From assembly GCA_018806985.1 (NCBI GenBank), contig JADANN010000026.1, positions 496,001 through 560,000 on the forward strand: a stretch of DNA of 64,000 nt. Direction: 5' to 3'. The notes beneath the pieces are model-generated. The model did not search any database, was not told where the DNA came from, and worked only from the letters and a program-made list of their open reading frames with translations. Shown one piece after another: positions 24,300 to 37,329 of this stretch; the stretch's first letter is position 1, and the number at the start of each line of letters is the position of its first letter. Made by a program: the position numbers and the translations under genes. Source of the DNA: Angiostrongylus vasorum (taxonomy: Eukaryota; Nematoda; Chromadorea; Rhabditida; Metastrongylidae).

Positions 24300-25110
24300 T
24301 GTGATGGGGTCTACTTCTTCACAGTACTCTTCGAGAGCGGACTTCCGTGTTGAACGTTGACAAAGAGGATCTCTAATTGTCCGTCACCATGAATAGTTTT
24401 GGTCACCACTTCTTTTTGGATCTCAAAATAAAGTTCTGCAAACGTTGCCCTAGGACCACTCTTGGCGTTTAAATAATGATAAGCTCGTAATGATTTCAAA
24501 AAAGTGTTGTCTTCTCTGCATGAGTTCTTGAAAGTCCACATAGAATGTTCCGAAGGCGTCTTCTTCATTGCTTTATAATGAGGGCATTAACAGAGAACAT
24601 TGTCAGAGACGGTACTGGTTCACACATCTTCAACCGTAAGCGTCCTTTACGGATTTCTTGCTCTTCGAAGAAGTCGATGTTTACGGCAAAATTTGTTAAC
24701 GAAGACGCTATCTCTGCAAGATCTTCTGTTACAAGCTGTTCTAAGAAACAGTTCTTTTCTAGAAGATTCTAAATAGTGGTATGCTCCGGACTCGACCAAT
24801 ATGATGAGTACTTAACCTTTTTTAGCTTGCATTGCAGGCTCCTTTACGGAACATTCGGAAAGTAGTCGCACACAAATACCGATCGACACTTTCAACTTTT
24901 TCGGTATAAGAAGCCTAGAAGAGCTCCGAAAATTTTACAGTCCCTCGTTGCCTTCGCTATTTAACCAATAGTATTAAAAGTTCAGTCGGGGAATAAGCAC
25001 ATTTAAGCTCAGTTCTTTTTTTTCTGTCCAAATCACACAGGGGAAGTTTGCTAAGCTCTCGTGGAGTGGACATGAGGCTTATTTCTTACACAGTTATTCC
25101 GAGTCACCTA
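24300..25110 (-). pseudogene. RTE family I LINE, decayed endonuclease/5' region
   Basis: The minus strand carries TKTIHGDGQ, matching the TTKTIHGNSQ block of the element at 29-33 kb. Above it are sequences matching its EN N-terminal half and the 5' segment (agctctcgtggagtggacatga near 25060, matching 32690). Many frameshifts. Confidence 0.6.
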
Positions 25111-27420
25111 GCATTTTCTTACGCTCTTTCGAATGCAGAATTTCGATGAACTAGACGAGCAGGTTATGGTTTTTATTTACCCATGCACACTTGCACATTT
25201 GTGCACGAGTGTTGGCAACGATATAAACAAGGTTTGTCTTAAGGAAAAAGACAAGCTGACCATCACTTGAATCCACCATAGAGCGTAAGAGTAAGTGATC
25301 AGTTACAGCATCTGGACTCCTGTTAATTGTTGAAAAATCGGATGGGTGAAAGTTTTGCGTTCTTTGTTAACTTCGTACCAGCTCAAACCTCGGAGTTAAA
25401 GAAAAGAAGCTTCTTATTTTAATCCTGTTCATGGCGATTAATATATACAGAGATCTGAGTGGGTTCTGGTATGGATCATGATTAGCCTGGCTAGCTTTTT
25501 TGTGGTTTTAGTTGTTAAAGGCAATTTCAGACCACATACCCCATATTTAAGCTCTGTAACCTTTCGATCGAACTGAGGCGCGGGATGGAATCCATGTTCA
25601 CACAAGCACAGCTATGTACAGTTATTTGAATTAGCATTTGTTATACAAAATGCAGCTGTCAGCTACAGCCATCACAGTATGTATTATGTTGGTTTAACGA
25701 AATAATGAATTAGTAACGACTTTTGTAGTGCTCGTGGATCAAACCTTCAAATTTCTGAAACGCATGCTTGAATTAACCAGCGTACTTATCGTTATATCAG
25801 GTTAAAGCCAAAATACAGATTTTCTATTTGAGTGCAAAAGTTTTTTTTATAGAAAAAAATGCCCACTGAATGTAGTTTTGTTGCATGCCATTTTAATAGT
25901 TCCTGTTGCTAAACAACGTCCTGAACTAAAGGCAAACATCGTTTCGTTTCACCAGTTCGAACTGAGCACATTTTGTTAGCAGTTGACAGTTCCTTTCTTC
26001 TGTTGTTTTTCGTATTTTCACCACCATTGGGCATTGCTCGGATCCCAATGCTTATGTTTATTTGAATCGTTTTCGCTCATTCACCGTCAGCAATGGTTTT
26101 CGGATTTACGTGTATTCGGCTGATCATTGAGAAATTTTTTCCTTACTTAATGAAAGATGTTAAGTGTTGGTCGAGCTAATTCTTTCTAGAATCCAGGTAT
26201 TCCCGTTCAAGGGCGTCTTCCTGTGGCTTCACTGTAGGCAATCGCCAGATTTTATAAATAGAAGCTGTTTCCGGAAAAATCTTTCAACAGTTTTTCCAAC
26301 CCGGAGTGAATGGGAAGCTTGAGCGTTCTGGAGAGGGGTCGAGCGAGGTCTTCTTCTTAATGAACGCAAACTTGACCGTTCTGAAGAACGGTCGAACGAG
26401 GTCTTCTTCTTAATGAACGCGCATTTCTCCACTGTCCTACCAGCAACCCAACAATTGATGATAATGACGACGCCAATCGATTGTGACATTCTAAAAACTC
26501 ATCGGCAGACTGCACATCTCAACATCATTTGGAAAGATTGAAAATTTCACCAAATAGCCCGTAAATTAGAAAAAGCAATGGGTTACAACTGCATTGTTTA
26601 GGATAAATCTGCCTCATAATTGTGGGCTCTAACGATGCCCCACAAAAGAATAGCGCTATCAAGAAACCGATGAAGTGCGTGAAAGACTGCATGGTATCTA
26701 TGCAGCGCTAATCTACTAAACATTAACTAAGATTTAATTACATTAATCTCAAACATAACTCATTAGATCTCGTGCTAATAGACTATCACTTTACCATAAA
26801 AGTTAAAGAAAGAGTTCCTGCGAATACCATCAACAACCGAGTCTTTGCTGGAAATTCCCTCGAAGAACGCGAAGCTTCCAGAATTTCCAAATTTCCGGCT
26901 ACTGAACGAACAGACATATGCTTGGCACGTAGAAATACACGGATTTTAATGCCATGCTTCTTCTCCAAGTGAATTACAGCATTTAAATGACAGAACCTTA
27001 TGCAATGCGAAAATGTGATCTCATAAGTACAATATAAAAGTTTCTGCCTTATGAAAAGAAAGCTTTTAACAGGAGGGACGTTTTTCGCCTAAACTTTTAA
27101 CTCAGTTTTAATTCTACCCTATCCTACTATTTCCATCAAACATGTCGCTAATCGACTACCACTTTTACAAACCCTCTGATAACCATCTTCAGGGAGCATT
27201 TTCCGAAACCAGGCCAACGCTAAAAATTCTATCGGAAAATTCTCCGGCCACAGGGCTTTGGAATTCTGTAGTGCCGATATAAAAGAAAGAAAAGTTGTAG
27301 ATTTTAGTTCCTCACAATTCGTTTAATAAGATTCTGTTCAAACCAAGTGATGACATGTTAAAGCGCCAACTCAAAATCAGACACCGTTTTTAGATTTGCC
27401 TGATTTATATAGTTACTAAG
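25110..27420. other. Intergenic, no gene recognised; local duplications
   Basis: A tandem duplication of about 53 bp lies at 26317-26369 and 26370-26422 (both end gaggtcttcttcttaatgaa). Two short open segments at about 26770-26970 and 27143-27277 (+) begin with similar sequence (both encode LIDYHF). Neither is assignable to a protein family. Confidence 0.35.
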
Positions 27421-27423
27421 ATC

Positions 27424-27785
27424 CTGAGGGGTTACCTCCTCATCATGGCTGGGAGGTGTTCCTGGGTGTCGAGCAGCGATGTACAGCGGGGATTCATCTC
27501 TAGGCACGGTCTCCCAAGCTCAGAAGGAGTCCTGGGTTTCCATCAGGAAGCCCAACCAAGAGTAAACCGATGCTAGGATCCAACACCTCCCTGGTATTAA
27601 ACTAGTCGCGTACTGGCGAATCTCCTTCTGATCCACAAGGGCGGCGTCTGCCTGTGCTGGAGACGACCTAGGGCAGACTGGCTAGGCTGACCTCGGGACT
27701 TCAGGGAACCGCAATAGCTAAAACGCTGAGGCCCGCACAACCAGTCAAGACGGGCTATCCAAGTGTCCAACTAAGTAGATATAGA
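27424..27785 (+). mobile_element. SINE-A copy 2
   Basis: The full-length body starts ggggttacctcctcatcatg and ends with the family tail cccgcacaaccagtcaagac then atccaagtgtccaactaagt. No clear target duplication was found. Confidence 0.8.
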
Positions 27786-27789
27786 ATTA

Positions 27790-29040
27790 TTAAACTTTTT
27801 ACTAACTTTGTCACTTATGTAAGGTATAGGCTTTGCTTTTTTCCCTTATATTTTGGGCACACAACGCAATTCTTTATTGTTTCTGTCGCCATTAGGCTTT
27901 CTAGTTTTAAATTTTTTTAGACTTTAACGTAACATCTTTAAAAAATGGGAAATCCAATTATCAGCAATTAGGCATAGAACTTATGGTTTCTTTTGAAGGA
28001 TGGAAAGCTATTGTCTAAAGAGAATGACTGCGATTGCAGACACCTAACCAGAAATCTGTCAAGACAACTCGTTTGATCAACTAGGCATATGATAATTCAT
28101 AATAACAGTGACTTCAAAAAATCGTTCACGTCGCCGTTATGGATACTGAGATAAGAAGAAAGCTGTGATTCATTTAAAAGGAGAATTATTCTAGCTACGT
28201 AGTCTGGATAAGTCTAGAACAAATCAGTGTTTGCAATCGGTCAGTCAGAACTCAGTTACAGAGCGGTATACTCCGTAACACCTAGAGAGAGTGAGGCCAG
28301 TGTTTGCGATCATCACTACGAGACTGGAAATCAAGCAACAGTGGTTGCTCGACGATCAAGGAATATGTTCAGCGATCAGCGAGGAATCAGTCTCGTGAGA
28401 GTTGTTCACCAAAAAACAACAACATTTTTATCACACCGTGTTCTACGTAATAATCATACACCAATCCACAAGAAGAGCAAAGTGTTACACCTTAATATTG
28501 TAACTGATTGTATAAAACCTTGATAACCTAACACTGTTTCGTTCATCAAGCTTCCATTAACCAGCCGTCCTGAAACTCCGACTTGACGAGAGGAAGCCGT
28601 CAGTGTTTTCAACTGATATTCTAACCATCTTCGACACATTCACCAAGTGTATACGCATTTCCCGAACAATTTTTTAAAAAATCCTTTTTACGCTTGAATT
28701 GCAAGGATGGGAAACCATCAAAGAAAAAATGGGGAAAGGAACTTTACAGATGGAATCATCACATTCCTTAACTGATTTTGAAAACACTAGGACCATTCAC
28801 AACAGAGAAGTGACATTCATGAAAAAAAGACGAACTGGATTTGATTTCTGATAAAAGGAGTCTATTCGATGGGCTAAAGGCATGTCCACCTTGTGAATGA
28901 TGTGGCCGTTCCTTTAACTAAATAACGGATTCAATTTGTTTGCACACGTGCAAGAGACGGGAAGAAAAAGTCGTTTATAACGAGGACGTTCCCTCATTTT
29001 CTTAAAGAATATGAAGGAAATCTAACGAAAATTAAAGAAC
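27790..29040. other. Intergenic, nothing recognised
   Basis: One plus-strand 98-codon ORF (28227-28523) shows no recognisable domain. No repeat family member was found. Confidence 0.3.
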
Positions 29041-29041
29041 G

Positions 29042-29078
29042 ATCACCTGTATCACCTGTATCACCTGTATCACCAGTA
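29042..29078. repeat. 9-bp tandem repeat (atcacctgt)n at RTE 3' end
   Basis: About 3.5 units at the 3' terminus of the minus-strand RTE family I element that follows. Short terminal tandem repeats are typical of RTE-type LINE tails. In element sense it reads (acaggtgat)n. Confidence 0.7.
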
Positions 29079-31145
29079 GTCGCGTTGATCGTCGACTGAC
29101 TCGGCGGGCGCCAGTAAACCTTCCATTCTTCCCTGTCGCGTGCAAGAGTAGCTCAGTGGGTTCTGTTCGCTCCAGGGACTCGTCGAGCATCATATCTTTC
29201 TTCTAGGCTCCTCGTGAAGGGCTCTGACCATCGGATCGGCGGTCTTCCTGCAGTACGTTTGACATGCCGAGGAATCCAGTCACTAACGGCTTATGTCCAG
29301 TGGTTGTCATTCATACCCATTACGTGTCCGGCCCACCTTATCTTCGACTGTTTGGCGTACAGAATGGCATCTTCGATTTTTGATCGTTGACGCAGGTCGG
29401 AGCTTCGGATCTCTTCCCTTATTTGTTTGAAACGGGATACTCCTGGAATCGTTCTTTCGACTGCGCGTTCGATAACGCTGAGTGATTTTTCATCTTGTTT
29501 ACGCAACGACCAGGTTTCTGACGCATACGTCAACGCATGAAGTACCGTTGAGTCGAAACAAAATGGGCACGGAGTCGAGTGTTCTCTGTTCTTCCTACCA
29601 TCCTTCAATGCTCCTGAAAGCTCCCCAAGGCGCTCGTTTCTTTCTGCTCAGCTCTGGAGCTAAGTCGTTGATCATATTGATTTCCAGACCTAGATAGACA
29701 TGGCTGGAGCATTCAGAGATGTTTGTTCCGTTGAGCGTGAATGGGGCATACGAAACCAATCCGTTCCTCATAAACATCGTTGTTGTGAGATTTAGTCGAA
29801 GACCAATCTTTCTACAGGCCATAAAAGTCGGCCCGCATTCGTTCAGCTTGGCTAATGTATGGTCTTATAAAGACGATGTAATCAGCAAAGCGAAGATATT
29901 GTAACTGCCGACCATCGATTTTTCACTCCCATATTACCCCCATTCCAATGTTCACATAACGTTCTGGGGGTGGCGGTAAATAATTTCGGCGAGATTTGGT
30001 ATCACTTTGTCTAACCGCTGTCTGACGTCGATGTTAATATCGTTGTAGAATGGTGATATCTTGAGTGTGAGGCTTTTTTACAACTCACGAGGAATCTTTA
30101 TGTACTAAGTAGGGAATCCCTGATTATCAAGGGTTTCCATGACTGCTTGTATCTCAGTTGAGTCAAAGGCCTTCTTTGAATCGGTGAAGGTGAGACAGAG
30201 CGGTCTTTTGTACCTTCGCGATACCTCAATGAGTCTTGTTATCGTGTATATGTGGTCCATTGTTCTGAATCCTTTTCGAAACCCTGCTTGCTCACATCGC
30301 TGTCCTTCGTCCAGTGTTCTGCCAATCCTGTTTAGGATGACTCGAAAGAAAAGTTTGCAGACGACAGGCAGCAAGCAGATTGGGCGATAGTTGCCAATAT
30401 CGCGAAGGTCACCCTTTGTGAACACTACCACGGTTTTGCTAGTCTTCCATTCAGTAGGGACCTTGCATTCCGACAGCTAACGTGTGAAGAGCCGAGCCAG
30501 TGTGTTTACGAGTACTGGCGGAAGGTTCTTCAAGTGTTCTGATCTTATCCTGTCCGGACCTCCTGTTGTTCGATTTTTCACTGACGAAATGGCATGTCGA
30601 ATTTCGGAAGGAAGAACCAGTGGTACAACATATCCATCCTCCTTTATTTCATATGACAGAAGGTGGACATGGCTGTCTAAAAGATTTGAGTAGTATTCAT
30701 GAATGATTTTCTCTATTGTCTTTCTGGACGCTGTAAATGTTCCGTCTGGGCGTCGGAGTGCAATCATTTTAGCCCTATAGTTGACGAAGCTTCGGTGGAC
30801 TTTGCGAATGCTTTTCCCATCCTCTGCAGTGTCGACCATTACTGCTGTCAACTCTCTTTAAGATCTTCTTTTATCACCTGTCTACATTGTTTTGCAAGCT
30901 CAGACGATAGTTCGCGTTTGCCTGCAGCTCGTGCGATTCCACGCTGACGTATCAGCTCGAGTAATTCTGGAGACAGACGTCTCTTGGTGACTCTCGAACT
31001 CTCAGCTTTCGTAGCTCTAACGTGAAGATGTTGAATGAGCGGGTCGCATTCATCGTCGATGTTATTGACAACGGCATATTCCGAACAGCCGACTAATGAC
31101 TTGAATAACTCCCAATTTATAGTGGTTTTGGGACTTACTTTTTGA

Positions 31146-31702
31146 CTTATTATCTACTGCCTACTCTTTTTAGCGGCAGGGTATGCGTTGCGAAATATAA
31201 CTTTAATGATGCTGAGATATTTGCAAAACTCTGGACCGCAGGTGCCTATGGTGGGGAACGAACGCGCTATTGTCCTTTCCGGGGAGTAGCGCGCTCACCA
31301 CCACACCATGCGGGTCCCTTCGTTTCGCCTGTCTCTCAGCTAGTTCTATTGATCTTTTGCCATCAGCAATCACCCGTCAGCGGGATTGATCTGGGGGGCC
31401 CAAATCGGCAACGAACCCAGTTAAGCTGAGGCTGCAGTTATAATCACAATTTTGACTTGTTATCTACTGCCTACTCTTTTTTAGCGGCAGGGGTATGCGT
31501 TGCGAAATATAACTTTAATGATGCTGAGATATTTGCAAAACTCTGGCAAAAGATCAATAGAACTAGCTGAGAGACAGGCGAAACGAAGGACCCGCATGGT
31601 GTGGTGGTGAGCGCGCTACTCCCCGGAAAGGACAATAGCGCGTTCGTTCCCCACCATAGGCACCTGCGGTCCAGAGTTTTGCAAATATCTCAGCATCATT
31701 AA
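31146..31702. mobile_element. SINE-D composite inserted in RTE
   Basis: Three pieces: minus-sense SINE-D (31146-about 31435), a direct partial repeat of its tail side (about 31440-31545), and a plus-sense copy (31546-31702). The unit is flanked by acttactttt(t)ga at 31133-31145 and 31703-31714. The RTE reading resumes on both sides. The tRNA-like head shows A-box (tggtgtggtggtgagcg) and B-box-like (gcgttcgttcccc) blocks. Confidence 0.75.
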
Positions 31703-33045
31703 ACTTACTTTTGAATTTAGCGGCTTTTTCTCTTTTTTTGAGAGCAATGAAATTTTGCGCGAAGGAGGCGATGGTCTGGTACCACGTAGAATTGTGGGAT
31801 AACAGCGATATTGGTTAGACAAAACCTTCGGTTTACTACGATGTGGTCTATTTCGTTATGGTACTCTCCATTGGGAGACTCCGACGTCCAGCGTTGAGCG
31901 TGGTGCTTCTGGAATTGCGAATTACCATGGATGGTCTTGGTCGTCATGATAAACTCAGAAAGCCGCTCACCCTGTTCGTTCCATTCTAACCCGTGGTTCC
32001 CAATGTGACGTTCTTCAGACGTTCTCCTTTGTCCAATGTTGGCGTTAAAATCTCCAGTGATGACCTTGAAGAGTGTATGGTCTTATTGGGAGAACTTCTC
32101 CAAGTCCATATAAAACGCTTCGACTCTTTCGTCATAGTTTGATGTCGGAGCGAAAACGACGAAGATTGTCAAAGCCGGTATTGATCCACATGTCTTCAAT
32201 CGTGAAGGTCCAATTCGGTTAGTTAGTTGTTCGAATGAATCGACGTTCATGAACAAATTCGTGTTGACGAGAACGCCGACGCGGCCGACTCCTCTACTGT
32301 CGCATGTTCCGAGGAACAGTTCTTCTCCGGTGTCACAGACGACGTTGAAAGGGTGGCGTCTTCTCGTCTCGGCCACGCCGATGACGTTGTACCTTATCGT
32401 TTCTCGCTTGCATGGTCAAGACTTCTATCGAGGACTCGGACGCAAGGGTACGTGCATTGTAGGTACTGTTCGTCACCTTAGTTCTTCGTGATCCAGACAG
32501 CTTCCATTGGCCCTGAGATTTCAGCAGCCTCTCCGTACTCACCAATGCTACCGAATTGGGTGCTCTTTCGGAGTCAGGGGAATGAGGCCCGTTTCTTTTA
32601 CTGTTTCTAGCTTTTTGATGCCCACGTGTAGCTTGCTGGGCTCTGAACGTGGGGACTACGTATACTCACGGGAAGCTTGTCAGTCCCTCGCAGAGTGGAC
32701 ATGGAGCTCATTTGTTGGAGGCGACTCCTACCCGCCTCCCATATATTTCTCTGTCACTTGACTGAAGGCTTTTAGCAGAATTGACTCGTAAAATACAATC
32801 TGCATAAACTTGAACGCCCCCCACGATGCGTGCGTAAATACGACTTCTAAATGCGGAAAGAATCGGCGCAGGAGCAACAGCGAGTCCATACCCCGGATCC
32901 ACCTGCGTCTCTGGGAAACATACAGTCTCTTCTGGTCGACGATCAACCACCGTCTCTTATCCTCCATCTGGGGACGCACCACATAGCCTCGCGACTAACC
33001 GGCTCGAGATCCCTCATATGAGGGACATCCGTGGAAAGACCAACG

Positions 33046-34175
33046 AAAGACTTCCATTTTTAATCCCAGATATTCTAAGGATTATGCCAATGTTTTTCGC
33101 TGAATTTTGCAGAAGGAACAACTCATACTGTATCTCATATGATATCAATACTTTTTCATTAAGAGGATGTTGAGGCTACAACAAATTCAAGTAGTCTAAT
33201 TTAGATTAATCGTTGAAGCATGGTGTGAAAAACCCACAAAAGATCCCGATATTCAATACGCTGTAATAAAAAGTCTCGGAAAATTTTTTTTAGATATTGG
33301 GACCCTCACAGTGTTTTCGCATTTCGCTGATTTGTTTTTTAATTCACATCATTCGTTCCACATCTCATCATAACGTTTAAGGTAAAGCCTTGTCTGATTT
33401 GTCTTGACAGATTTGCTCCATCGAACTAGCGCTCACATTTGTTTGTAATAACCTTTGCAAAATTTCCACAAGACTCTGATCACACGTAAGAGTAGGAAGT
33501 TGGAGGGCGCCAAGCATACGCCTAGCTTAGGTTTTTTAATGAAAAAATAGAGACTCATGGAACACTGTCCAACCGTCGAATTAATGGTGCTCACCACAAA
33601 CTCCGATAGCCCTTGCAAACAGCCAGTCTTGAATGCAGAAATAGTAACTGCAGGCACCAGAAATAATGGCAGACACTAGACTTGTCAGAAGGAAAGCACT
33701 GACATGGTACATTGATAGGTTGCAATAAGTCATTGTATTTGAAAGATATACATTTATACTCCTCTAAGAATCTTAGATGATGTCGAATGCATAGAGCATC
33801 CCTTAGAGACAGATCAATTCTGAACGCCTTATTTGTTATCTTTCAAACTTTCCTACAACAGCTCTATCAAGGGCTTGAGAAAGACGAGAACCGCATAGAA
33901 ATGTTAATCGAACAAACCCCTTTATCACCGTGTTAGCTTATCAGTGAACGAACACACATTTATTAGTCATGTCGAGGTTAAATGAAGATTGGTTTTTGAA
34001 ATAGAAGTCGTGTATTTACTCCATAACCAATCTGAACGCTCTGTTCACCTCGTCTGCTCGCCGGAGGACGATTGTCGTTTCCCCGCTTGTGATCATTATA
34101 GACCAAATTTCTGGAAAGCTCTAAAAGCTCGGATGTATGATGGTGGTATTGCATGTCATGTAGTTCCATTATAGC
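33046..34175. other. Intergenic; SINE-B fragment at 33778-33835
   Basis: The fragment (gatgtcgaatgcatagagca...cagatcaattctgaacgcct) matches the 3' part of SINE-B. A minus-strand ORF at 33433-33657 has a gtgagc site but no recognisable homology. Confidence 0.4.
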
Positions 34176-34455
34176 GTATTAAAGGATAAAGGATAAAGCT
34201 CTCGGCGTTGATCAATCCCTGAGGAATGCGCCATGCATGCGACTTCACTAAGTGTCGTTGGAGGTGATTGAATACATATCTGACCTTTACAGTGACTCGC
34301 GGTGGCCTACCGATGTATCGAGCCAGTGCTGCTATCCTCCCTGACAAGTCTGGTACCAATTTACCGACCCCGGAGGGATGGAAGGCTTGGTGAGCCATGG
34401 GCGCTGGGGGTCGACACCACGTGTGTGTCGCTGTGGCGCCTCCAACCACTGTGCC
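34176..34455 (-). mobile_element. SINE-B copy, full length with tRNA-like head
   Basis: The minus strand begins gtggcacagtggttggaggc (A box) and tgtcgaccccc (B-box-like), then the family body. It ends in the tail (tttatcc)2. Confidence 0.8.
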
Positions 34456-34459
34456 ACAC

Positions 34460-35790
34460 GCGCTCCTGTAGCATATTAGCATGGAAAATTTTCAGGACAC
34501 TCGTCTCTTTGTTTCTTTGAAACTCTCAGCTTTCTTAGGACGATCATCGGATAAGCCAGTTGTGCTCTGCATCGGTATTGCCAATAACGATATCTTCTCA
34601 AAAATGTGGTGAACATGGGAACAAATCCCATTTTATGCCAGTTTATTCCAAGTGGATAGTAGTTGCTGTCGTTATAAAATTTGTTTGAATAGTTGGATAA
34701 TGTTGGGCGTAGGCCTTCTTCAGTACTTTCACACTGCAGTCAACAGTGGTCTTAGATCAAACACATGTTTTTGACAATGGAATGCCACATGATTTACTGC
34801 TATTCTCAAAATATATTTAGGTGAGTAATTTCTTCCCTCAAACCTCCCGTCATCTCAGGGAATACGTCGCGTTACGCTACAATGACAGCTTGTAGAAGAT
34901 GCAATGGATACTTTAAAGAAAATATCACCAGCCAAAAAACCCCAGTTTGTGTTGAAAACATTTCATTTCTATGTGTGCATATTAATGAAGTGTTCTTGAA
35001 CTTTAGATAGACGTTACTGTTTATAGAAATTGTGTTTGACGGGATTTTCAGGTCACTGACATAGGAAGCAACTTAATCATTAATCTTATTAGCTCTGATT
35101 ATACACTAATTTTCGATAGATGTTGATTTATTTAGCGGTGGTGTACTGCTTCACACCTACTACTCTTTTCGACCTATCCTCCTCTAGCCTCCTTGTTATC
35201 AGTACCACAACATGTGTCTAGAATAGTGTGTGATACACGTAATGTGTGTCCTATGTGTGAGACACAAACAAAGTGTGAGCGATATCCATCCATGAGGATG
35301 CACACACACACACAACACAGCTCCTACACCGCATACACCGTATACATCCAAACATACATGCTGTCATGAGAAATTTATTATTATCTCGAATCTAGATTAA
35401 CGAGAAGTATGGATTTTACGAGTAAACGTCGCTGCATAGTAGGTAGGCACGAACATCGCGAACCATGATAGTTTTGCGTCCGTACAGCTTCGAGACCTCC
35501 TTCGTTTCCATGAAAAGCTTCCGAAGGCTGTCTTCGCACACCTAGATACTCTCAGAAAGAATGACTTTCAGACAATGTATAATCATGGATAGTTGTTCTC
35601 GCATTCAGTTAACTATGTGTTTCTTTTTGGATTATGTTGTTCACATTGTTGGTTTCTCTTCAATGTCCAGTATTAGTGAGCATTTATAAAGCACTCGGAA
35701 TAATTTTATGTTAGTATTGGAATACTTAGAGATGAGATATCTTCTTTTCTCATACCTAACCCAAATATTTAGATAGATTTTAATACTGCA
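34460..35790. other. Intergenic, nothing recognised
   Basis: AT-rich; a short CA-rich run occurs near 35300-35330. No gene seen. Confidence 0.35.
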
Positions 35791-35796
35791 ACTACC

Positions 35797-37215
35797 CTAT
35801 TCCGTTGGTGAAAAATCGAACTACACCGGACAAAATACGATCTGAACACCTGGAGAACCCAGTCCTCATAAATGCACTGGCTTGGCTTTTCGCACTTTAT
35901 GTGTCAGAATTCAAGGTTCCTATTCAATGGGAGACCAGCAAGACCGTGTTCTTTTTCAAGAAGGGTGACCTACACGATATCGGCAACTACCGCCCAACCT
36001 GGTCGTTTCTGTCTCATACCAATGAGGTGTGACAGAACATGGGACGAAGGACCTCTATGTCAGCAAGCCTGGTTACCAGAATGACCCGACACAATGGTCC
36101 ACATCCACACGATAACAAGATTTATTGAAGTGTCGCGAGAAGTACAAGAGACCGCTTTCTCTCAATTCCATCTAACCAAGAAATGCCTTTGACTGAGTCG
36201 AGATAGAAAACCAGTCATGGATGGACTGGACAATCAGAGCGTCCCTATTTAATATATAAAGGCTCCTCGTGAGCTATTTAAAAATTTCACAACCAAAATA
36301 TCAGCATTTCGTATCGATATTCACATCGACGTTGAAACAGTGTTTAGGCAAGGTGATACCATCTTGCTAAATTTATTTACCGCTATCCTCGAACGCTATG
36401 CGAATAACACGGGTGTGAAATTTGACTGTCTGCAGTTACACTATCTTCGCTTTGCTGATGACATCGTCCTTACAACACCAAACATTAGCCAAGCAGAACG
36501 TATGCTCGCCTACTTTGATAAAGCCTGTGGAAAGACTGGTCCTCGACTAAACCCACAAAAAAACGATGTTTGTGAGAAACGGATTGGTTTCGTATGTCCC
36601 ATTCACGCTCAGTGGAATAAATATCTCAGAATGCACCAGTTACGCCTACCAAAGTCGCGAAATCAATGTCATGAAGCACTTAGCTCCAGAGTTGAGCAGA
36701 AGAAATCAAGCGGATTGAGGAGCTTTCAAAGTAGAGAGAATGTAGTAATGAGATCAAAAAACATCTGACTCCGCGCCGAATCCACGATTCTTCTTTGCTT
36801 AGAGAATGCATCAGCAACCTCGTCGCTACTTTAAAAGGATGAAAGACCACTGTGCGTTTTTGAGCGCCGAGTCGAAAGGACGATGCTGGGAGTATTTTGC
36901 ATCACGCAAAACAGGGAAGAAATCCGAAGCTCCACCCCTTGTCAACGCTCATAAGTCAAGGACGCCATTTTATACGTCCGTCTACGATTGAATTCCACCA
37001 GATGTAAGACGCACAGCAAGAACACTACAGGTGCAACGTTCAGAATTCTTCGGCACAACTCTGGGAGAGAGATAAGATTTTCGACGAGTTCGCAGAGCAA
37101 ACACAACTCACTGAACTACTCTTGCACTCGACGGGAAGGAATGCAAAATTTACTAGCTCCCACTCGAGTCACTTGTCGATCAACGAACGGGACGACAAAT
37201 GATGCAGGTGATAGC
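35797..37215 (+). pseudogene. RTE family I LINE, 5' truncated (RT to 3' end)
   Basis: It starts inside the RT (VKNRTTPDKIRSEHLEN), then FFKKGDLHDIGNYRP, VFRQGDTI, and the catalytic box LRFADDIVL (36450-36476 region), which is intact here. Downstream RLNPQ and C-terminal blocks are frameshifted. The 3' end near 37205 carries gatgcaggtgatag, matching the family tail. Confidence 0.8.
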
Positions 37216-37224
37216 ACATTATGT

Positions 37225-37265
37225 TTAGGGTCTGAACAAAGCGAAATCGCCGAAAAATCAGCCAT
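37225..37265 (+). ncRNA. Degenerate PLE 3'-end motif
   Basis: GGTCTGAACAAAGCGAAATCG then CCGAAAAATCAGCC keeps the order of the PLE ribozyme-like block but with core changes. It lies directly after the RTE 3' end. Probably a fossil. Confidence 0.3.
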
Positions 37266-37329
37266 CGTACTTGAGAAGAGAAGAGATGACAAGCTCTTTA
37301 CTAGCCTACACATGGAACGTTTATAAGAT

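Larger units (their letters stand above)
29042..33045 (-). mobile_element. RTE family I LINE, near full length, interrupted by SINE-D composite
   Basis: From 5' (33045) to 3': an untranslated 5' segment (about 32550-33045); APE-type endonuclease (32545-31717, with [37 protein letters not shown]); a SINE-D insertion (31146-31702); a linker (to 30480); RT (30851-30105, with GDLRDIGNYRPICLLPV and QAGFRKGFRTMDHI); thumb and C-terminus (29822-29291, GHVMGMND). The catalytic box reads FADY instead of FADD near 29870, and stops and frameshifts occur throughout. It is a dead copy. Confidence 0.88.

Noticed and set aside
29042..29078. Direct repeats considered as a CRISPR-like array
   Set aside because: Units are 9 bp with no spacers, at a LINE 3' end in a eukaryotic sequence.
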